A DNA stretch of 64,000 nt, from contig JBEHYT010000004.1 in the NCBI GenBank assembly GCA_048498035.1, forward strand, positions 62,001 to 126,000, in the 5' to 3' direction. This document shows, piece after piece, positions 1 through 8,816 of this stretch; within the stretch, counting starts at the first letter, position 1; the number at the start of each line of letters is the position of its first letter. The notes under the pieces are model-generated. The model ran no database searches, had not been told where the DNA came from, and saw only the letters and a program-made list of their open reading frames with translations. Source of the DNA: CADEDV01 sp048498035 (GTDB taxonomy: Bacteria; Bacteroidota; Bacteroidia; Chitinophagales; Chitinophagaceae). A program made the position numbers and the translations under genes.

Positions 1-228
1 TAACAAGTGTTCTCCTTCTACGGGATTTAACGATTTCTGCTTTTCGCGATAATTGCTGATCGTACGTGGATGCACATGCAGAAGAGCGGCAAGATTTTTT
101 TCGGAGATGTTGGCTGTATCAGAAAAAGCGTAAAAAATGCCAGGGTTTACTCCTTTGCGGGCAGTGTAAACAATCGACAACTCATCTCTGAGATGCAACG
201 ATCTAAATTTTTTACGAAGAGGTAACAT
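1..228 (-). CDS. Xre/MbcA/ParS-type antitoxin, N-terminal part (cut by window edge)
   Basis: The reverse strand reads an open frame of 76 codons from ATG at 228 to the window edge without a stop. Residues about 38-60 form a helix-turn-helix-like segment (ISEKNLAALL then HVHPRTISNYR), which resembles the N-terminal Xre-like domain of RES-Xre (ParS/MbcA) antitoxins. The C-terminal toxin-binding domain and the expected RES-domain toxin gene would lie to the left, outside the window. Such antitoxins normally bind their own promoter. Family assignment is by motif resemblance only, and the missing C-terminus leaves a generic HTH regulator possible. Confidence 0.6.
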   Translation of the reverse strand, partial: MLPLRKKFRSLHLRDELSIVYTARKGVNPGIFYAFSDTANISEKNLAALLHVHPRTISNYREKQKSLNPVEGEHLL

Positions 229-461
229 ACGTTCTTTTGCTAAAATTACGAAAAAATTCATGTTTAAAAGTGAATTTTTTCATTCCGTTATTTATTGTAG
301 CTCCGTTCATGCGTTTCATCAGTAGCTGACTTTCGCTTTTCTACCTGCTACTTCAGTTGTTTTTTGGATTCGCGGTGCAAATCTGAAAATATTTTTCTGA
401 GCGGGATAAAACAGGAGCCGTTCACAGAGACGATTTCCTCCAATACCCCTACCTTCATGTC

Positions 462-1175
462 ATGCTCAAATATGTTAAACTGCCCCTTCTCATTCAGCCC
501 GACCGCATGAAGGATGAATTGGAGAAACTCCGCGGGGTGGAATTTATTGACCATTATAACAAGCCGCACTATGAGGGCGACTGGAGCGTGATCTCACTCC
601 GGTCTCCGGCGGGCAAGGCAGAAAATATTGTATCCATACACGCTTCTTCGGATCATGCGGCTAATACGTACCAGGACACACCGCTGATGGACCAATGCCC
701 CTATATTAAAAGCGTCATCAGCCAGTTGAATTGCGACAAAACGATGATACGCCTGATGAAATTAAATGCGGGGGCGGTGATCAAGACACATACCGACCAC
801 GACATGAACGTTGAAGCTGGTGAAGCCCGTTTTCATATCCCCATTTTCACCAACGACCAGGTTGAGTTTTTTGTGGATGATGAACGTGTACCGCTAAAAG
901 AAGGAGAATGCTGGTACCTGAATCTCAATCTCCCTCACCGGGTTACGAATGGAGGCACTACCGACCGTATTCACCTGGTGATTGATTGCCTGGTAAACGA
1001 TTGGATAAAAGAACAATTTAACAACCTGGCTTACCTGAGGAAAGAGATAGATGCGCCGCAACAGCCAGTTTATTCAGCTGAGCAACAGGCGCTGATCATC
1101 GCAGAACTGCGGCTGATGAACACGCAACAGTCGCACCAGTTAGCCGATAAAATGGAAGCGAATCATGAAGCTTGA
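462..1175 (+). CDS. Aspartyl/asparaginyl beta-hydroxylase-like 2-oxoglutarate/Fe(II) oxygenase
   Basis: A 237-residue protein resembling the Asp_Arg_Hydrox family (2-oxoglutarate and Fe(II)-dependent cupin-fold enzymes that hydroxylate Asp/Asn side chains). The core lies at residues about 90-185. It has the candidate metal-binding stretch HTDHD (110-114), His125, the distal HRVTN (His159) and a downstream Arg169/His171 pair that would fit 2-oxoglutarate binding. There is no signal peptide, so it should act in the cytoplasm. The last 11 bases overlap the next gene, so the two are probably co-translated. It is the first of two iron/2-oxoglutarate oxygenases in the cluster reaching to 11.5 kb; the second is a PKHD-type enzyme at 9410. 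The natural substrate is unknown; the neighbouring tail-collar or secreted proteins are an inference. Confidence 0.8.
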   Translation: MLKYVKLPLLIQPDRMKDELEKLRGVEFIDHYNKPHYEGDWSVISLRSPAGKAENIVSIHASSDHAANTYQDTPLMDQCPYIKSVISQLNCDKTMIRLMKLNAGAVIKTHTDHDMNVEAGEARFHIPIFTNDQVEFFVDDERVPLKEGECWYLNLNLPHRVTNGGTTDRIHLVIDCLVNDWIKEQFNNLAYLRKEIDAPQQPVYSAEQQALIIAELRLMNTQQSHQLADKMEANHEA

Positions 1176-1683
1176 CGCTGAACAAACCGACCAGTTTCTC
1201 AAAACCTGCATTCACTTTATGCAGGAAATCGGCATTGGCGTAGAGTTCAGGTCGGTGCCTGATGATTCGTTTCTTCCCGGGCTGTTTATTGAAAATGGCG
1301 GGCTTGTTATTGACCGAGATAAACTCAAATACCCGGGCGATATTTTGCATGAAGCCGGTCATATCGCCGTAATGCACCCCTCTGTTCGTCCTACTATGAA
1401 CAACCAGACGATCCTGGATAGTAAAACCCGGGATTCTGATGAAATGATGGCCATTGCCTGGTCGTATGCCGCGGCAGTTTACCTGCAGGTGGATCCCTAT
1501 ATCGTGTTTCATGATGAAGGTTATAAAGGTGGGGGCGCCAACATCGTGGAGAATTTCAGCACCGGCCATTATTTCGGTACACCCATGCTGCAGTGGTGCG
1601 GGATGACCGTTGAACCACGGCGCGGTCAGGCAGACGACAGCGCTGTCTATCCCAAAATGTTGCACTGGATTCGGGCGCAATAA
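1165..1683 (+). CDS. Hypothetical protein with HEAGH metallopeptidase-like motif
   Basis: A 172-residue protein with no family I can name. At residues 62-66 it carries HEAGH within DILHEAGHIAVMHPSVR, which matches the zinc-binding HExxH signature of gluzincin/ImmA-like metallopeptidases. A third ligand is not obvious; the acidic stretch DSDEMMAIAWSYAA (about 90-103) could supply one. There is no signal peptide or membrane segment. The start overlaps the upstream hydroxylase gene by 11 bases, so the two are probably a functional pair. It could be a small protease or an inactive zinc-binding partner. Protease activity is inference from the motif only. Confidence 0.55.
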   Translation: MKLDAEQTDQFLKTCIHFMQEIGIGVEFRSVPDDSFLPGLFIENGGLVIDRDKLKYPGDILHEAGHIAVMHPSVRPTMNNQTILDSKTRDSDEMMAIAWSYAAAVYLQVDPYIVFHDEGYKGGGANIVENFSTGHYFGTPMLQWCGMTVEPRRGQADDSAVYPKMLHWIRAQ

Positions 1684-1959
1684 GGCTAAGAGTTTTCACT
1701 AATGTTATAAACCGGTGGATTACTTTTTAGTCAAATACACAATTTCACGCTTGTTATTACAAAATAAAGGTCGAAGTTTATGGCGGTTAAGAAATCTGCA
1801 AAGGTAAAATAACAGATCGCTCAAATTCTGTTGAAGGACACCAACCCTGGAAAACTACACATCTAGTATTACATAGATACCTGTCTTTTTGAATGGAAGG
1901 CAAAGGCCGTCCTGTATTTCTGTGTTTGCTATTTTTTTAACTATACAACGTAAATTTTT
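1684..1959. other. Intergenic region upstream of the tail-collar genes
   Basis: This AT-rich gap of 276 bases separates the hydroxylase pair from the three tail-collar genes. I see no convincing ORF; a ten-codon frame near 1780 is too short to support. A weak Bacteroidetes -7-like element (TACTTTTT near 1720) is present, but no matching -33 element is clear. The promoter of the collar genes probably lies here. Confidence 0.3.
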
Positions 1960-2496
1960 ATGGAAGGAGTAATGGCAGTAATTACCTGCGTAGCCTATGA
2001 TTTTGCACCCAAAAACTGGGCTTATTGCAATGGCCAAACATTGGCTATTGCCCAGAACCAGGCACTGTTCTCGTTGCTCGGCACTACATTTGGGGGCAAT
2101 GGTGTAACTACATTCCAGTTGCCAAATCTCCAGGGTCGTGTACCGATCAATACCGGTCAGGGCCCGGGCCTTAGCAATTATAACCTGGGCCAGGTTGGTG
2201 GCGTTGAGACCAATACCCTGACCATCAATAATCTGCCATCACATACCCACTCTGGCAACGTAGCCATGAGGATGCAGTCGAACAGCGATGCCGGCGATCA
2301 GAGCAGGGCCGCCAATGGGTTGTATGCACCGGTTACTGCCGCTTATGCAAGTACGGCCAACGTGCAAATGGCAACACCGACATACAATTTAATCATCGGC
2401 ACAGCCGGGGCCGGCCAGGCTTTTTCCATGCGGCCGCCGCTACTGGCAATTAATTATGTGATCTGTACCGCTGGTATTTTCCCCAGCCGCAACTAA
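1960..2496 (+). CDS. Phage tail collar domain protein (MdpB-like), copy 1
   Basis: A 178-residue protein of the tail-collar/microcystin-dependent protein family. The N-terminal collar domain (about residues 7-60) shows the hallmark pattern: FAPKNWAYCNGQ, then ALFSLLGTTFGG, then FQLPNLQGRVPI. GQGPGLSNYNLGQVGG and the histidine-rich LPSHTHSGN follow at about 66-95. The C-terminus has the conserved AINYVICTAGIFPSRN. It has no signal peptide and no adjoining phage structural, packaging or lysis genes. It is the first of three tandem homologues, spaced 42 and 26 bases apart and probably one transcript. Its role is unknown; similar trios exist in other bacteria, to my recollection. Confidence 0.9.
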   Translation: MEGVMAVITCVAYDFAPKNWAYCNGQTLAIAQNQALFSLLGTTFGGNGVTTFQLPNLQGRVPINTGQGPGLSNYNLGQVGGVETNTLTINNLPSHTHSGNVAMRMQSNSDAGDQSRAANGLYAPVTAAYASTANVQMATPTYNLIIGTAGAGQAFSMRPPLLAINYVICTAGIFPSRN

Positions 2497-2538
2497 TATT
2501 AAACGGACGGTTATTTACACCCCTATAAATCATCCACT

Positions 2539-3087
2539 ATGTTTATAGACCCTTATCTTGGTAACGTAACAATTTTTGCCGGCAATTTTGAGCCGCGTTC
2601 CTGGAAGTTTTGCCAGGGGCAATTGTTGCCAATTTCCCAGTACGACGCACTTTTTGCATTAATCGGAACTATTTATGGCGGCGACGGACAAGCTACATTT
2701 GCGCTGCCTGATCTTCGCAGTCGTTGCGCCATTCATGCCGGCCAGGGACAAGGCCTTCCCAATTATACACTTGGCGAGGTAACCGGATCAGAAACGACAA
2801 CCCTGTTGAGTATTAACTTACCTGTTCACAATCACGTCGTTTTATCCGTAGCAGGTGCGCCGGGAGCCAGTAACCTAACGGGTACGCTTGATACCCCGGT
2901 AAATAATGTTAATGCCAAGTATTCAAGCAATGTATATAATACAGCAGGAACGGGTAAAATGATCGCATCGCCCGTAACCGGCACAACGCCCATAGCGGGC
3001 GGAGGCCAGCCGTTTTATAAAATGCCGCCGCTGCTGGCAATGAACTATATCATTGCAGTAGAAGGAATATTTCCTTCGCGAAACTAA
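2539..3087 (+). CDS. Phage tail collar domain protein (MdpB-like), copy 2
   Basis: A 182-residue homologue of the flanking genes with the same layout. It has FEPRSWKFCQGQ and ALFALIGTIYGGDGQ in the collar domain, FALPDLRSRCAIH, and GQGQGLPNYTLGEVTG. The His-rich loop is NLPVHNHVV and the C-terminus is AMNYIIAVEGIFPSRN. The first ten residues (MFIDPYLGNV) differ from copies 1 and 3, which begin MEGV. The middle segment (about residues 95-150) is the least conserved between the three, as expected if it is the part exposed at a fibre tip. It lacks a signal peptide. Confidence 0.9.
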   Translation: MFIDPYLGNVTIFAGNFEPRSWKFCQGQLLPISQYDALFALIGTIYGGDGQATFALPDLRSRCAIHAGQGQGLPNYTLGEVTGSETTTLLSINLPVHNHVVLSVAGAPGASNLTGTLDTPVNNVNAKYSSNVYNTAGTGKMIASPVTGTTPIAGGGQPFYKMPPLLAMNYIIAVEGIFPSRN

Positions 3088-3113
3088 TTCTACACGTTAT
3101 TAAATTTATACAA

Positions 3114-3650
3114 ATGGAAGGAGTCATTGGTTATACCACCTTATTTGCAGGCAATTTCCCCCCAAAAAACTGGCAGTTTTGTGCTGGGCAGATCATGGCC
3201 ATAGCGCCTAATACGGCGTTGTTCTCTATTTTGGGCACTACTTATGGCGGAAATGGACAAACCACATTCGGTCTTCCGGATTTGAGAGGAAGAATGGTAG
3301 TAGGAGCGGGCCAGGGACCTGGACTATCGCCCTATTCACTTGGCGAGGTTACGGGGGCTGAAACGCATAACCTGCTGATTACTGAAATGCCGGCGCACGT
3401 TCACCCTGTAACCGGAACTTTCGTACCACAGGCCGCGACAACGGCTTCGCAACCGGAACCAACAAATGGCGTTGCCGCCAATACAACAGATTCATTTTAC
3501 AGTCAGACAAATGATTCGCAAATGGCGCCATTCAATGCAAATTTAACCTTATCGCAAACTGGATCAAGCCTGCCGTTCTCGTTGTGGCAGCCCTATTTGG
3601 CGCTTAATTATATTATATGCTTGCAGGGTGTATATCCTGCAAGAAACTGA
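3114..3650 (+). CDS. Phage tail collar domain protein (MdpB-like), copy 3
   Basis: A 178-residue third tandem homologue. It shows FPPKNWQFCAGQ, ALFSILGTTYGGNGQ, FGLPDLRGRM, GQGPGLSPYSLGEVTG, the His-rich EMPAHVHPV and the C-terminal ALNYIICLQGVYPARN. Gene order, spacing and shared ends indicate duplication within one operon and then divergence of the central region. The three together may form a heterotrimeric assembly, since tail-collar proteins are trimeric in phage; that is inference. The next gene begins 55 bases downstream on the same strand. Confidence 0.9.
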   Translation: MEGVIGYTTLFAGNFPPKNWQFCAGQIMAIAPNTALFSILGTTYGGNGQTTFGLPDLRGRMVVGAGQGPGLSPYSLGEVTGAETHNLLITEMPAHVHPVTGTFVPQAATTASQPEPTNGVAANTTDSFYSQTNDSQMAPFNANLTLSQTGSSLPFSLWQPYLALNYIICLQGVYPARN

Positions 3651-3704
3651 CCGCTTGTTTCATCCATCCTTTTTAAAACCATTTTTTTTAAATTCTAAAT
3701 TTCA

Positions 3705-4829
3705 ATGCTTAGCCGAATAGGTCTGCTCTTACCACGTTCTACAGATTATCCTTCAATAGGATACGATATTCTCGACGGACTCCGCCTTGGCTTGAAAAAC
3801 GGGGATCACAACGAAGTACAGTTCTTCTTCGACAATATCGGCTTTGGCGAAAATGCAACTGATAATTATGCAAAAGCAGAAAAAATTTGTCTCACCAATG
3901 ACCCGGATCTGTTGATCGTATACGCCGGGTCCGTGAATGCCGAGTACCTCTACCCCCTTGCCGAAGCGCTTTCAAAACCAATTATTTTTCTGGATGCAGG
4001 AATGCAGTTCCCGAATATTGCGCCAACTCCCTGGTGTTATCATATTTCATTACAAGGCATTCATGCCTGCTATCATATGGGGCAGGATGCCGGACGGGGC
4101 AACAAAAAAGTATTGATGGCCACCTCTTTTTATGATGGCGGTTATCGTGGCACCATGTACACTCACAATGGACTATCGGCATCAGGCGGGTCTGTTTGTG
4201 GCAATTTTGTTTCGGGGTATAAAGTAGCTGATTTTACCATTGAACCCTATCTCAATCTGCTACAGGAACAACAGCCGCAATCCGTGGCTGCTAATTTCAG
4301 CAGCTATTTGTCTGAACTTTTTTTCAAAGCGCTACATGAAAATAAAGAGCATGCCCTGCCAGCCCCCTTCTATTGTTCTCCCTATATGGCAGAGGAACAA
4401 ATATTGAACAAGTGTCCTTTTCCCGGCGGCGAATTTAACACCGTTGTATCATGGGCGTCTTCACTGGATAATGAAGAGCAAAAGAAATTTACGTCCATTA
4501 TCGAAAAGGAAAAAAATAAGTCGGCCAATGTCTTTCATCTGCTCGGCTGGGAAGCAGCCTCTGTTGCCATGCAGATTGCCGACCATGGCATCCGATCGCT
4601 GGAAGATTTTGAATACAACAGCCCACGAGGACCGGTAGTGATGGATAAAAAAACGCACTACACCTACGCACCGCTCTATAAAGGATTTATTGCAGGAAAT
4701 GAGGATGGGAAATGTGTGCTGAAGGTGGAGGAGCAAATTGAAGTAACAAAAGAAGAACATCAAAAAATTGTGGTGAGCCAGGAACTGGAATTTCTTTCCG
4801 GCTGGAAGAATAATTATTTCTGTATATAG
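3705..4829 (+). CDS. Periplasmic-binding-protein-fold protein without signal peptide
   Basis: A 374-residue protein resembling type I branched-chain amino acid/amide ligand-binding proteins (Peripla_BP_6). The start MLSRIGLLLPRSTDYPSIG leads directly into the first beta strand, and GYDILDGLRLGLKNGD matches the first helix of that fold. PDLLIVYAGSVNAEYLYPLA and KPIIFLDAG correspond to the following strands. No signal peptide or lipobox precedes the domain and no ABC permease or ATPase gene is near. A cytoplasmic ligand sensor or scaffold is therefore more likely than a transporter subunit. It lies between the collar genes and a formyltransferase (3 bases), evidently in the same operon. Confidence 0.7.
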   Translation: MLSRIGLLLPRSTDYPSIGYDILDGLRLGLKNGDHNEVQFFFDNIGFGENATDNYAKAEKICLTNDPDLLIVYAGSVNAEYLYPLAEALSKPIIFLDAGMQFPNIAPTPWCYHISLQGIHACYHMGQDAGRGNKKVLMATSFYDGGYRGTMYTHNGLSASGGSVCGNFVSGYKVADFTIEPYLNLLQEQQPQSVAANFSSYLSELFFKALHENKEHALPAPFYCSPYMAEEQILNKCPFPGGEFNTVVSWASSLDNEEQKKFTSIIEKEKNKSANVFHLLGWEAASVAMQIADHGIRSLEDFEYNSPRGPVVMDKKTHYTYAPLYKGFIAGNEDGKCVLKVEEQIEVTKEEHQKIVVSQELEFLSGWKNNYFCI

Positions 4830-4832
4830 CCT

Positions 4833-5759
4833 ATGCGCATAGCTTTACTTTGTAACGACCGTGTTGCCATTCCGGCGCTCGACTACCTGCTATCTACCGG
4901 TTTGCTGGTGGCTGTTGGCATGCCCGATCGTAATAGTGAGGTACAGCTGGTTGTACAAATGCGATGCAAAAATGCGAATGTCCCTTTTTCGATATTTAAA
5001 AAATCATCACTGGAGCCTTCGTTGCAACAATGGTTGGAAGAATTTAAGCCCGATGTGGTGCTGGTAAAAACCTTTCCTTTTCTTATCCCTGCCTCCGTAC
5101 TGGCGATCCCCAAATTTGGTTTTATCAATTTTCACTACGCACCGCTGCCGGCTTTTCGCGGGTCCAACCCGCTATTCTGGATGATCCGTAACCGGGTGGC
5201 CAATGGTGGCGTAACGGTTCACCAGGTGGATGAATCTTTTGATACCGGTGCTATTCTGCTGGAGCAGGCCGTACCCATTGGGGCAACCGTCAATTTCGGT
5301 ATTTTTTATACGCAACTTGCCTATGCAGGAATGCAACTAACCGGGCAACTGATCAATAAACTCATCGCTGGCGATCTTGAAAAAAAAGAACAGGATCATT
5401 CAAAGGCAAACTGGTATTCCCGGCCAACCGCATCTGACCTTTTCATCAATTGGCAAACCATGGATGCTGAAGAGATCACCGCATTGGTACGTGCATGCAA
5501 TCCATGGAATAAGGGAGCGGCTACTTCATACAGGGGATGGACCTTCGCTATCACCTATGCTTCTGTAAGCAACAGGCAGGTAAACGAAGAAACAGCTACA
5601 GCAGGAGCCATTCTCTCTATTGATCCGGTTGCCGGTTTTTGTGTGGCCAGTAAAGACGGTAAGAAAGTGGTGGCAGAAGTTGTTTACTGTGAAGAAGGTT
5701 TCTATCCCGGATATTGTATCAGCGCATTTGGACTACAGGTTCATCAACAATTATCATGA
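4833..5759 (+). CDS. Formyltransferase family protein (methionyl-tRNA formyltransferase-like)
   Basis: A 308-residue protein with the N10-formyl-tetrahydrofolate transferase fold in its first 180 residues. The catalytic signature is visible: FINFHYAPLPAFRGSNP (Asn and His of the catalytic set, plus the RG loop) and GVTVHQVDESFDTGAI (catalytic Asp). The C-terminal part (about 200-300) resembles the Formyl_trans_C region. A housekeeping fmt is expected elsewhere beside def, so this copy in an accessory operon probably formylates another amine, for example an amino sugar or a peptide/protein amine. That substrate is inference. It starts 3 bases after the binding-protein-like gene, and its stop is 4 bases before the first possible start of the secreted protein. 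Confidence 0.75.
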   Translation: MRIALLCNDRVAIPALDYLLSTGLLVAVGMPDRNSEVQLVVQMRCKNANVPFSIFKKSSLEPSLQQWLEEFKPDVVLVKTFPFLIPASVLAIPKFGFINFHYAPLPAFRGSNPLFWMIRNRVANGGVTVHQVDESFDTGAILLEQAVPIGATVNFGIFYTQLAYAGMQLTGQLINKLIAGDLEKKEQDHSKANWYSRPTASDLFINWQTMDAEEITALVRACNPWNKGAATSYRGWTFAITYASVSNRQVNEETATAGAILSIDPVAGFCVASKDGKKVVAEVVYCEEGFYPGYCISAFGLQVHQQLS

Positions 5760-5763
5760 TCAA

Positions 5764-8751
5764 ATGAAAAAGCCATTATTAACCTTTCCTAATATTTATG
5801 CTATGAAATCAGTTTTATCATCCCCTTCATGGAGTAGAGTATGTGTGCTTGTGATAGCGCTGGTAGTTAGTACCACGATGTCGGCACAAACCTGGACTTA
5901 TCGCGCCGGGTACGGGCAGGCTTCTGCAACCAACGGGATTGCCGAGTATGCAAAATGTGTTGCGGTAGATGGCTCTGGTAACGTGTATATGGCGGGAACG
6001 TTCAATGACGACCTGACGCCGGGTACCACGGTATCATTTGGCGGAGGGTCACCCCTGGCAAGCGCGGGGGATGAGGATGGCTTTATTGCTAAATACAATT
6101 CTTCGGGTGGTTTTCTTTGGGCTGTGCGCATGGGTGGCCCGCTACTCGATTATATCAGCAGCATAGCCGTCAACGGATCTTCGGTTTTTGCTACCGGTCG
6201 CGCCAACGGAGCTATGTCCGTGGGTACCAATACCGGGACTACATACGCCGGACCGGGTTCGGGGCCGGACGGTTTTGTGGTAAAACTGGATGCATCAACA
6301 GGCGCCCTTAGCTGGATATCCAGGTTTGGCGGTGCAAATTCCGACGAAGGCCAGGCAATCTGTATTGATCCTTCCGGCAACGCCTATGTATCGGGATACT
6401 TCCGGACCAGGACGGCCAATCCCACCGCCACTTTCGGTAGCTTTTCAAAGACGGTAAATGGCAATACTACCGGCTATACGCAGGATATGTTTGTGGCCAA
6501 GCTCAATGGCTCAGATGGAAGTTTTGCCTGGGTTAGTACCGGCGGTTCGGCGTCAAGCAACGACAATAGCGCCGGCAGCGGTATCTGTTATGATATTGCA
6601 ACCGGGCAGGTTATAGTAGCTTCTTCCTTTCAATATACACTGGGCACGGCTGCTTCCAACACCGCAACCTATTCACCTCTTTCATTTACCATCGCAGGCA
6701 CTACTGCTACCAATGAAGATTGCGTGGTGCTGGAACTGGATGCCTCTACCGGTGCATTCAGTACCGGTAAAACAATTGCCGGCGGTGATGGTAATGAGTA
6801 TGGATTCGGAATTACTTATGATGCCCTTACGCAGGACGTTTTTGTTGCAGGTAGTTTCGGCAGTTCTACTACCACATTTAGCGGACTTGGCAACGTAACA
6901 AATTCAAATGCTACGCGTGATAATATCTTTTACGGTCGCTACAGCCCGTCTTCAAATAGTTTTGTATGGGCCCGTGAGGTAGAAAATTCATCACCCGCCG
7001 CGGCTGCCGATGTAGCCCGTGCTATTTATTCCAATGGTGCAGGGGGCATCTTTGTAGCAGGATATTTCAGGAATACCATTACATTCCCTAATAATGTTAC
7101 GGCCACAGCCAGCGGAGTGCAATCAGACCCATTTGTCGCAAGGATAAACGCTGTTACGGGAACAACGGAATACGTGAAAAGTGGATCAGGAACAAGCACC
7201 GCGGGTGATGATATCTTTTATGGTGTTGCAGCAGCAAGCGACGGTAATGTGTGGGTATCTGGTATGTATAACACAGCGCTTACGCTTTCACCATTGACTG
7301 CCCTCAATTCAACGGGTAATACAGAAGATATCCTGATTGCGAAATACGCAGACGTGGCCAGCATTTCCGCACATCCACAACCGGTATCGCTGTGTAGCGA
7401 ACAATCAACCACGTTCTCTGTAACGGCCACCGGTGCAACGGGGTATGCCTGGCAGCAGGCAGATGATGCAGGCTTTACAACAGGCGTGACCACGCTGACC
7501 AACTCCGCTCCGTTTTCAGGTGTAAGCACCAGCACCCTTACCATCTCGGATGTGTCTAATCTTAACGGGAAATATTATCGTGCCCGCGTCACTAATAGCA
7601 CTGGAACTGCTTACAGTAGCTCAGCCTTGTTAACGGTAACGGCCCAAACCCTTTCAGGCAATGCAACTGCTACGCACAACGTAGGTGTTCAAAATGACTA
7701 CTATTTTAATGGAGCCACTTGTGCGGTAATTGACAAAGTTGTGCCTTCCGGCCCCGCCGGCACCCAAATCACAGGCAGCGTAACCAGCCAGGTTTGGATA
7801 GAGGCTTCAGTGCCTTCAGTGAACGGCCAGCCATTTGTGCAGCGTCACTACCAGATCACTCCTGCCACCAATCCAACAACAGCAACTGCCACAGTAACTC
7901 TTTATTTTACCCCCACTGAATTTACCAATTTCAATGCAGCAACCGGAAGTTACCTGGATCTGCCAACTTCAAATGCTGATCCCAACAAAGCAAATCTCCG
8001 GGTAAGTAAATACAGTGGCACCAGCAGCGGTGGCGGACTGCCAGCATCGTACAGCGGCTCGGTTACTATCATTGATCCGCCGGATGGTAATATCGTGCTC
8101 AACACCACACTCAACCGTTGGGAAGTAACATTTGATATTACCTCATCTACGGGAGGTTTCAGCGGATTCTTTATACAAACGGCGCTCAATATCCTGCCGG
8201 TGAATCTTACATCTTTCAACGCGCAACTGGTAAATAACGATATCCAGTTAAAATGGAAAACGACCAGTGAAACAAATAATGCCTATTTTGATGTCGAAAA
8301 GAGCCTGGATGGCCGTACCTTCTCTGCAATCGGGCGTCGTGCCGGCACCAACGGCAACAGCCCGGTTGAGTACAACCTGGTGGATGCAGGCGCTGCCACA
8401 CAGTCTGCAAGTACACTATACTACAGGCTCAGGATCGTTAGCCTGAATGGCGCGGTTGAGTACAGCAACATTGTGATCGTGAAATTGAATAAAGGAAATG
8501 TTCTTGTACTGGGCGTTCAGCCTAATCCATTCAGCAACCAATTGAACATGGCCGTGAATGCATCAAAAGCAGGACCTATGAACGTGGCGATTATTGATAT
8601 GGCTGGCCGCGTTGTAAGGCAGCAGCATTTGAATGTGCAGAAGGGTTATAGTACTCAATCGCTTGAAGTATCCGGCCTGGCGGCTGGCGTATATACACTG
8701 AGCGTTGAATTTGACGGTGAGGTTACAACCCAGAAGATTGTAAGACAATAA
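5764..8751 (+). CDS. Large secreted repeat protein with type IX secretion C-terminal domain
   Basis: A protein of 995 residues from ATG 5764, or 982 from ATG 5803. The second start gives the cleaner signal peptide (VCVLVIALVVSTTMSA, then QTW). Residues about 60-560 hold repeated beta-propeller-like (SBBP-type) units such as AVDGSGNVYMAGTF, IDPSGNAYVSGYF and ASDGNVWVSGMY. An Ig-like region follows (SISAHPQPVSLCSEQSTTF). The last 80 residues form a typical type A sorting domain (VQPNPFSNQLNM ... GVYTLSVEFDGEVTTQKIVRQ). It should be exported by Sec, moved across the outer membrane by the type IX system, and anchored or released. It is the only cluster member with a clear export signal. A strong terminator follows at 8763. 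Confidence 0.85.
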   Translation: MKKPLLTFPNIYAMKSVLSSPSWSRVCVLVIALVVSTTMSAQTWTYRAGYGQASATNGIAEYAKCVAVDGSGNVYMAGTFNDDLTPGTTVSFGGGSPLASAGDEDGFIAKYNSSGGFLWAVRMGGPLLDYISSIAVNGSSVFATGRANGAMSVGTNTGTTYAGPGSGPDGFVVKLDASTGALSWISRFGGANSDEGQAICIDPSGNAYVSGYFRTRTANPTATFGSFSKTVNGNTTGYTQDMFVAKLNGSDGSFAWVSTGGSASSNDNSAGSGICYDIATGQVIVASSFQYTLGTAASNTATYSPLSFTIAGTTATNEDCVVLELDASTGAFSTGKTIAGGDGNEYGFGITYDALTQDVFVAGSFGSSTTTFSGLGNVTNSNATRDNIFYGRYSPSSNSFVWAREVENSSPAAAADVARAIYSNGAGGIFVAGYFRNTITFPNNVTATASGVQSDPFVARINAVTGTTEYVKSGSGTSTAGDDIFYGVAAASDGNVWVSGMYNTALTLSPLTALNSTGNTEDILIAKYADVASISAHPQPVSLCSEQSTTFSVTATGATGYAWQQADDAGFTTGVTTLTNSAPFSGVSTSTLTISDVSNLNGKYYRARVTNSTGTAYSSSALLTVTAQTLSGNATATHNVGVQNDYYFNGATCAVIDKVVPSGPAGTQITGSVTSQVWIEASVPSVNGQPFVQRHYQITPATNPTTATATVTLYFTPTEFTNFNAATGSYLDLPTSNADPNKANLRVSKYSGTSSGGGLPASYSGSVTIIDPPDGNIVLNTTLNRWEVTFDITSSTGGFSGFFIQTALNILPVNLTSFNAQLVNNDIQLKWKTTSETNNAYFDVEKSLDGRTFSAIGRRAGTNGNSPVEYNLVDAGAATQSASTLYYRLRIVSLNGAVEYSNIVIVKLNKGNVLVLGVQPNPFSNQLNMAVNASKAGPMNVAIIDMAGRVVRQQHLNVQKGYSTQSLEVSGLAAGVYTLSVEFDGEVTTQKIVRQ

Positions 8752-8762
8752 AATCACACCGA

Positions 8763-8798
8763 GATGTTGCCTGTTGGCAAAACAGGCAACATCTTTTT
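8763..8798 (+). terminator. Strong intrinsic terminator
   Basis: A perfect 13-bp inverted repeat (GATGTTGCCTGTT, loop GGCAA, AACAGGCAACATC) is followed at once by five T. It starts 12 bases after the stop of the secreted protein gene. It ends the operon that begins at the collar genes. Confidence 0.9.
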
Positions 8799-8816
8799 AA
8801 CCATTAAATAAATAAT

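Noticed and set aside
1960..3650. Prophage remnant
   Set aside because: Only collar-domain genes are present; no capsid, portal, terminase, integrase or lysis gene lies within the window.
4833..5759. Housekeeping methionyl-tRNA formyltransferase (fmt)
   Set aside because: It lies in an accessory operon rather than beside def or other translation genes, so I left the symbol empty.
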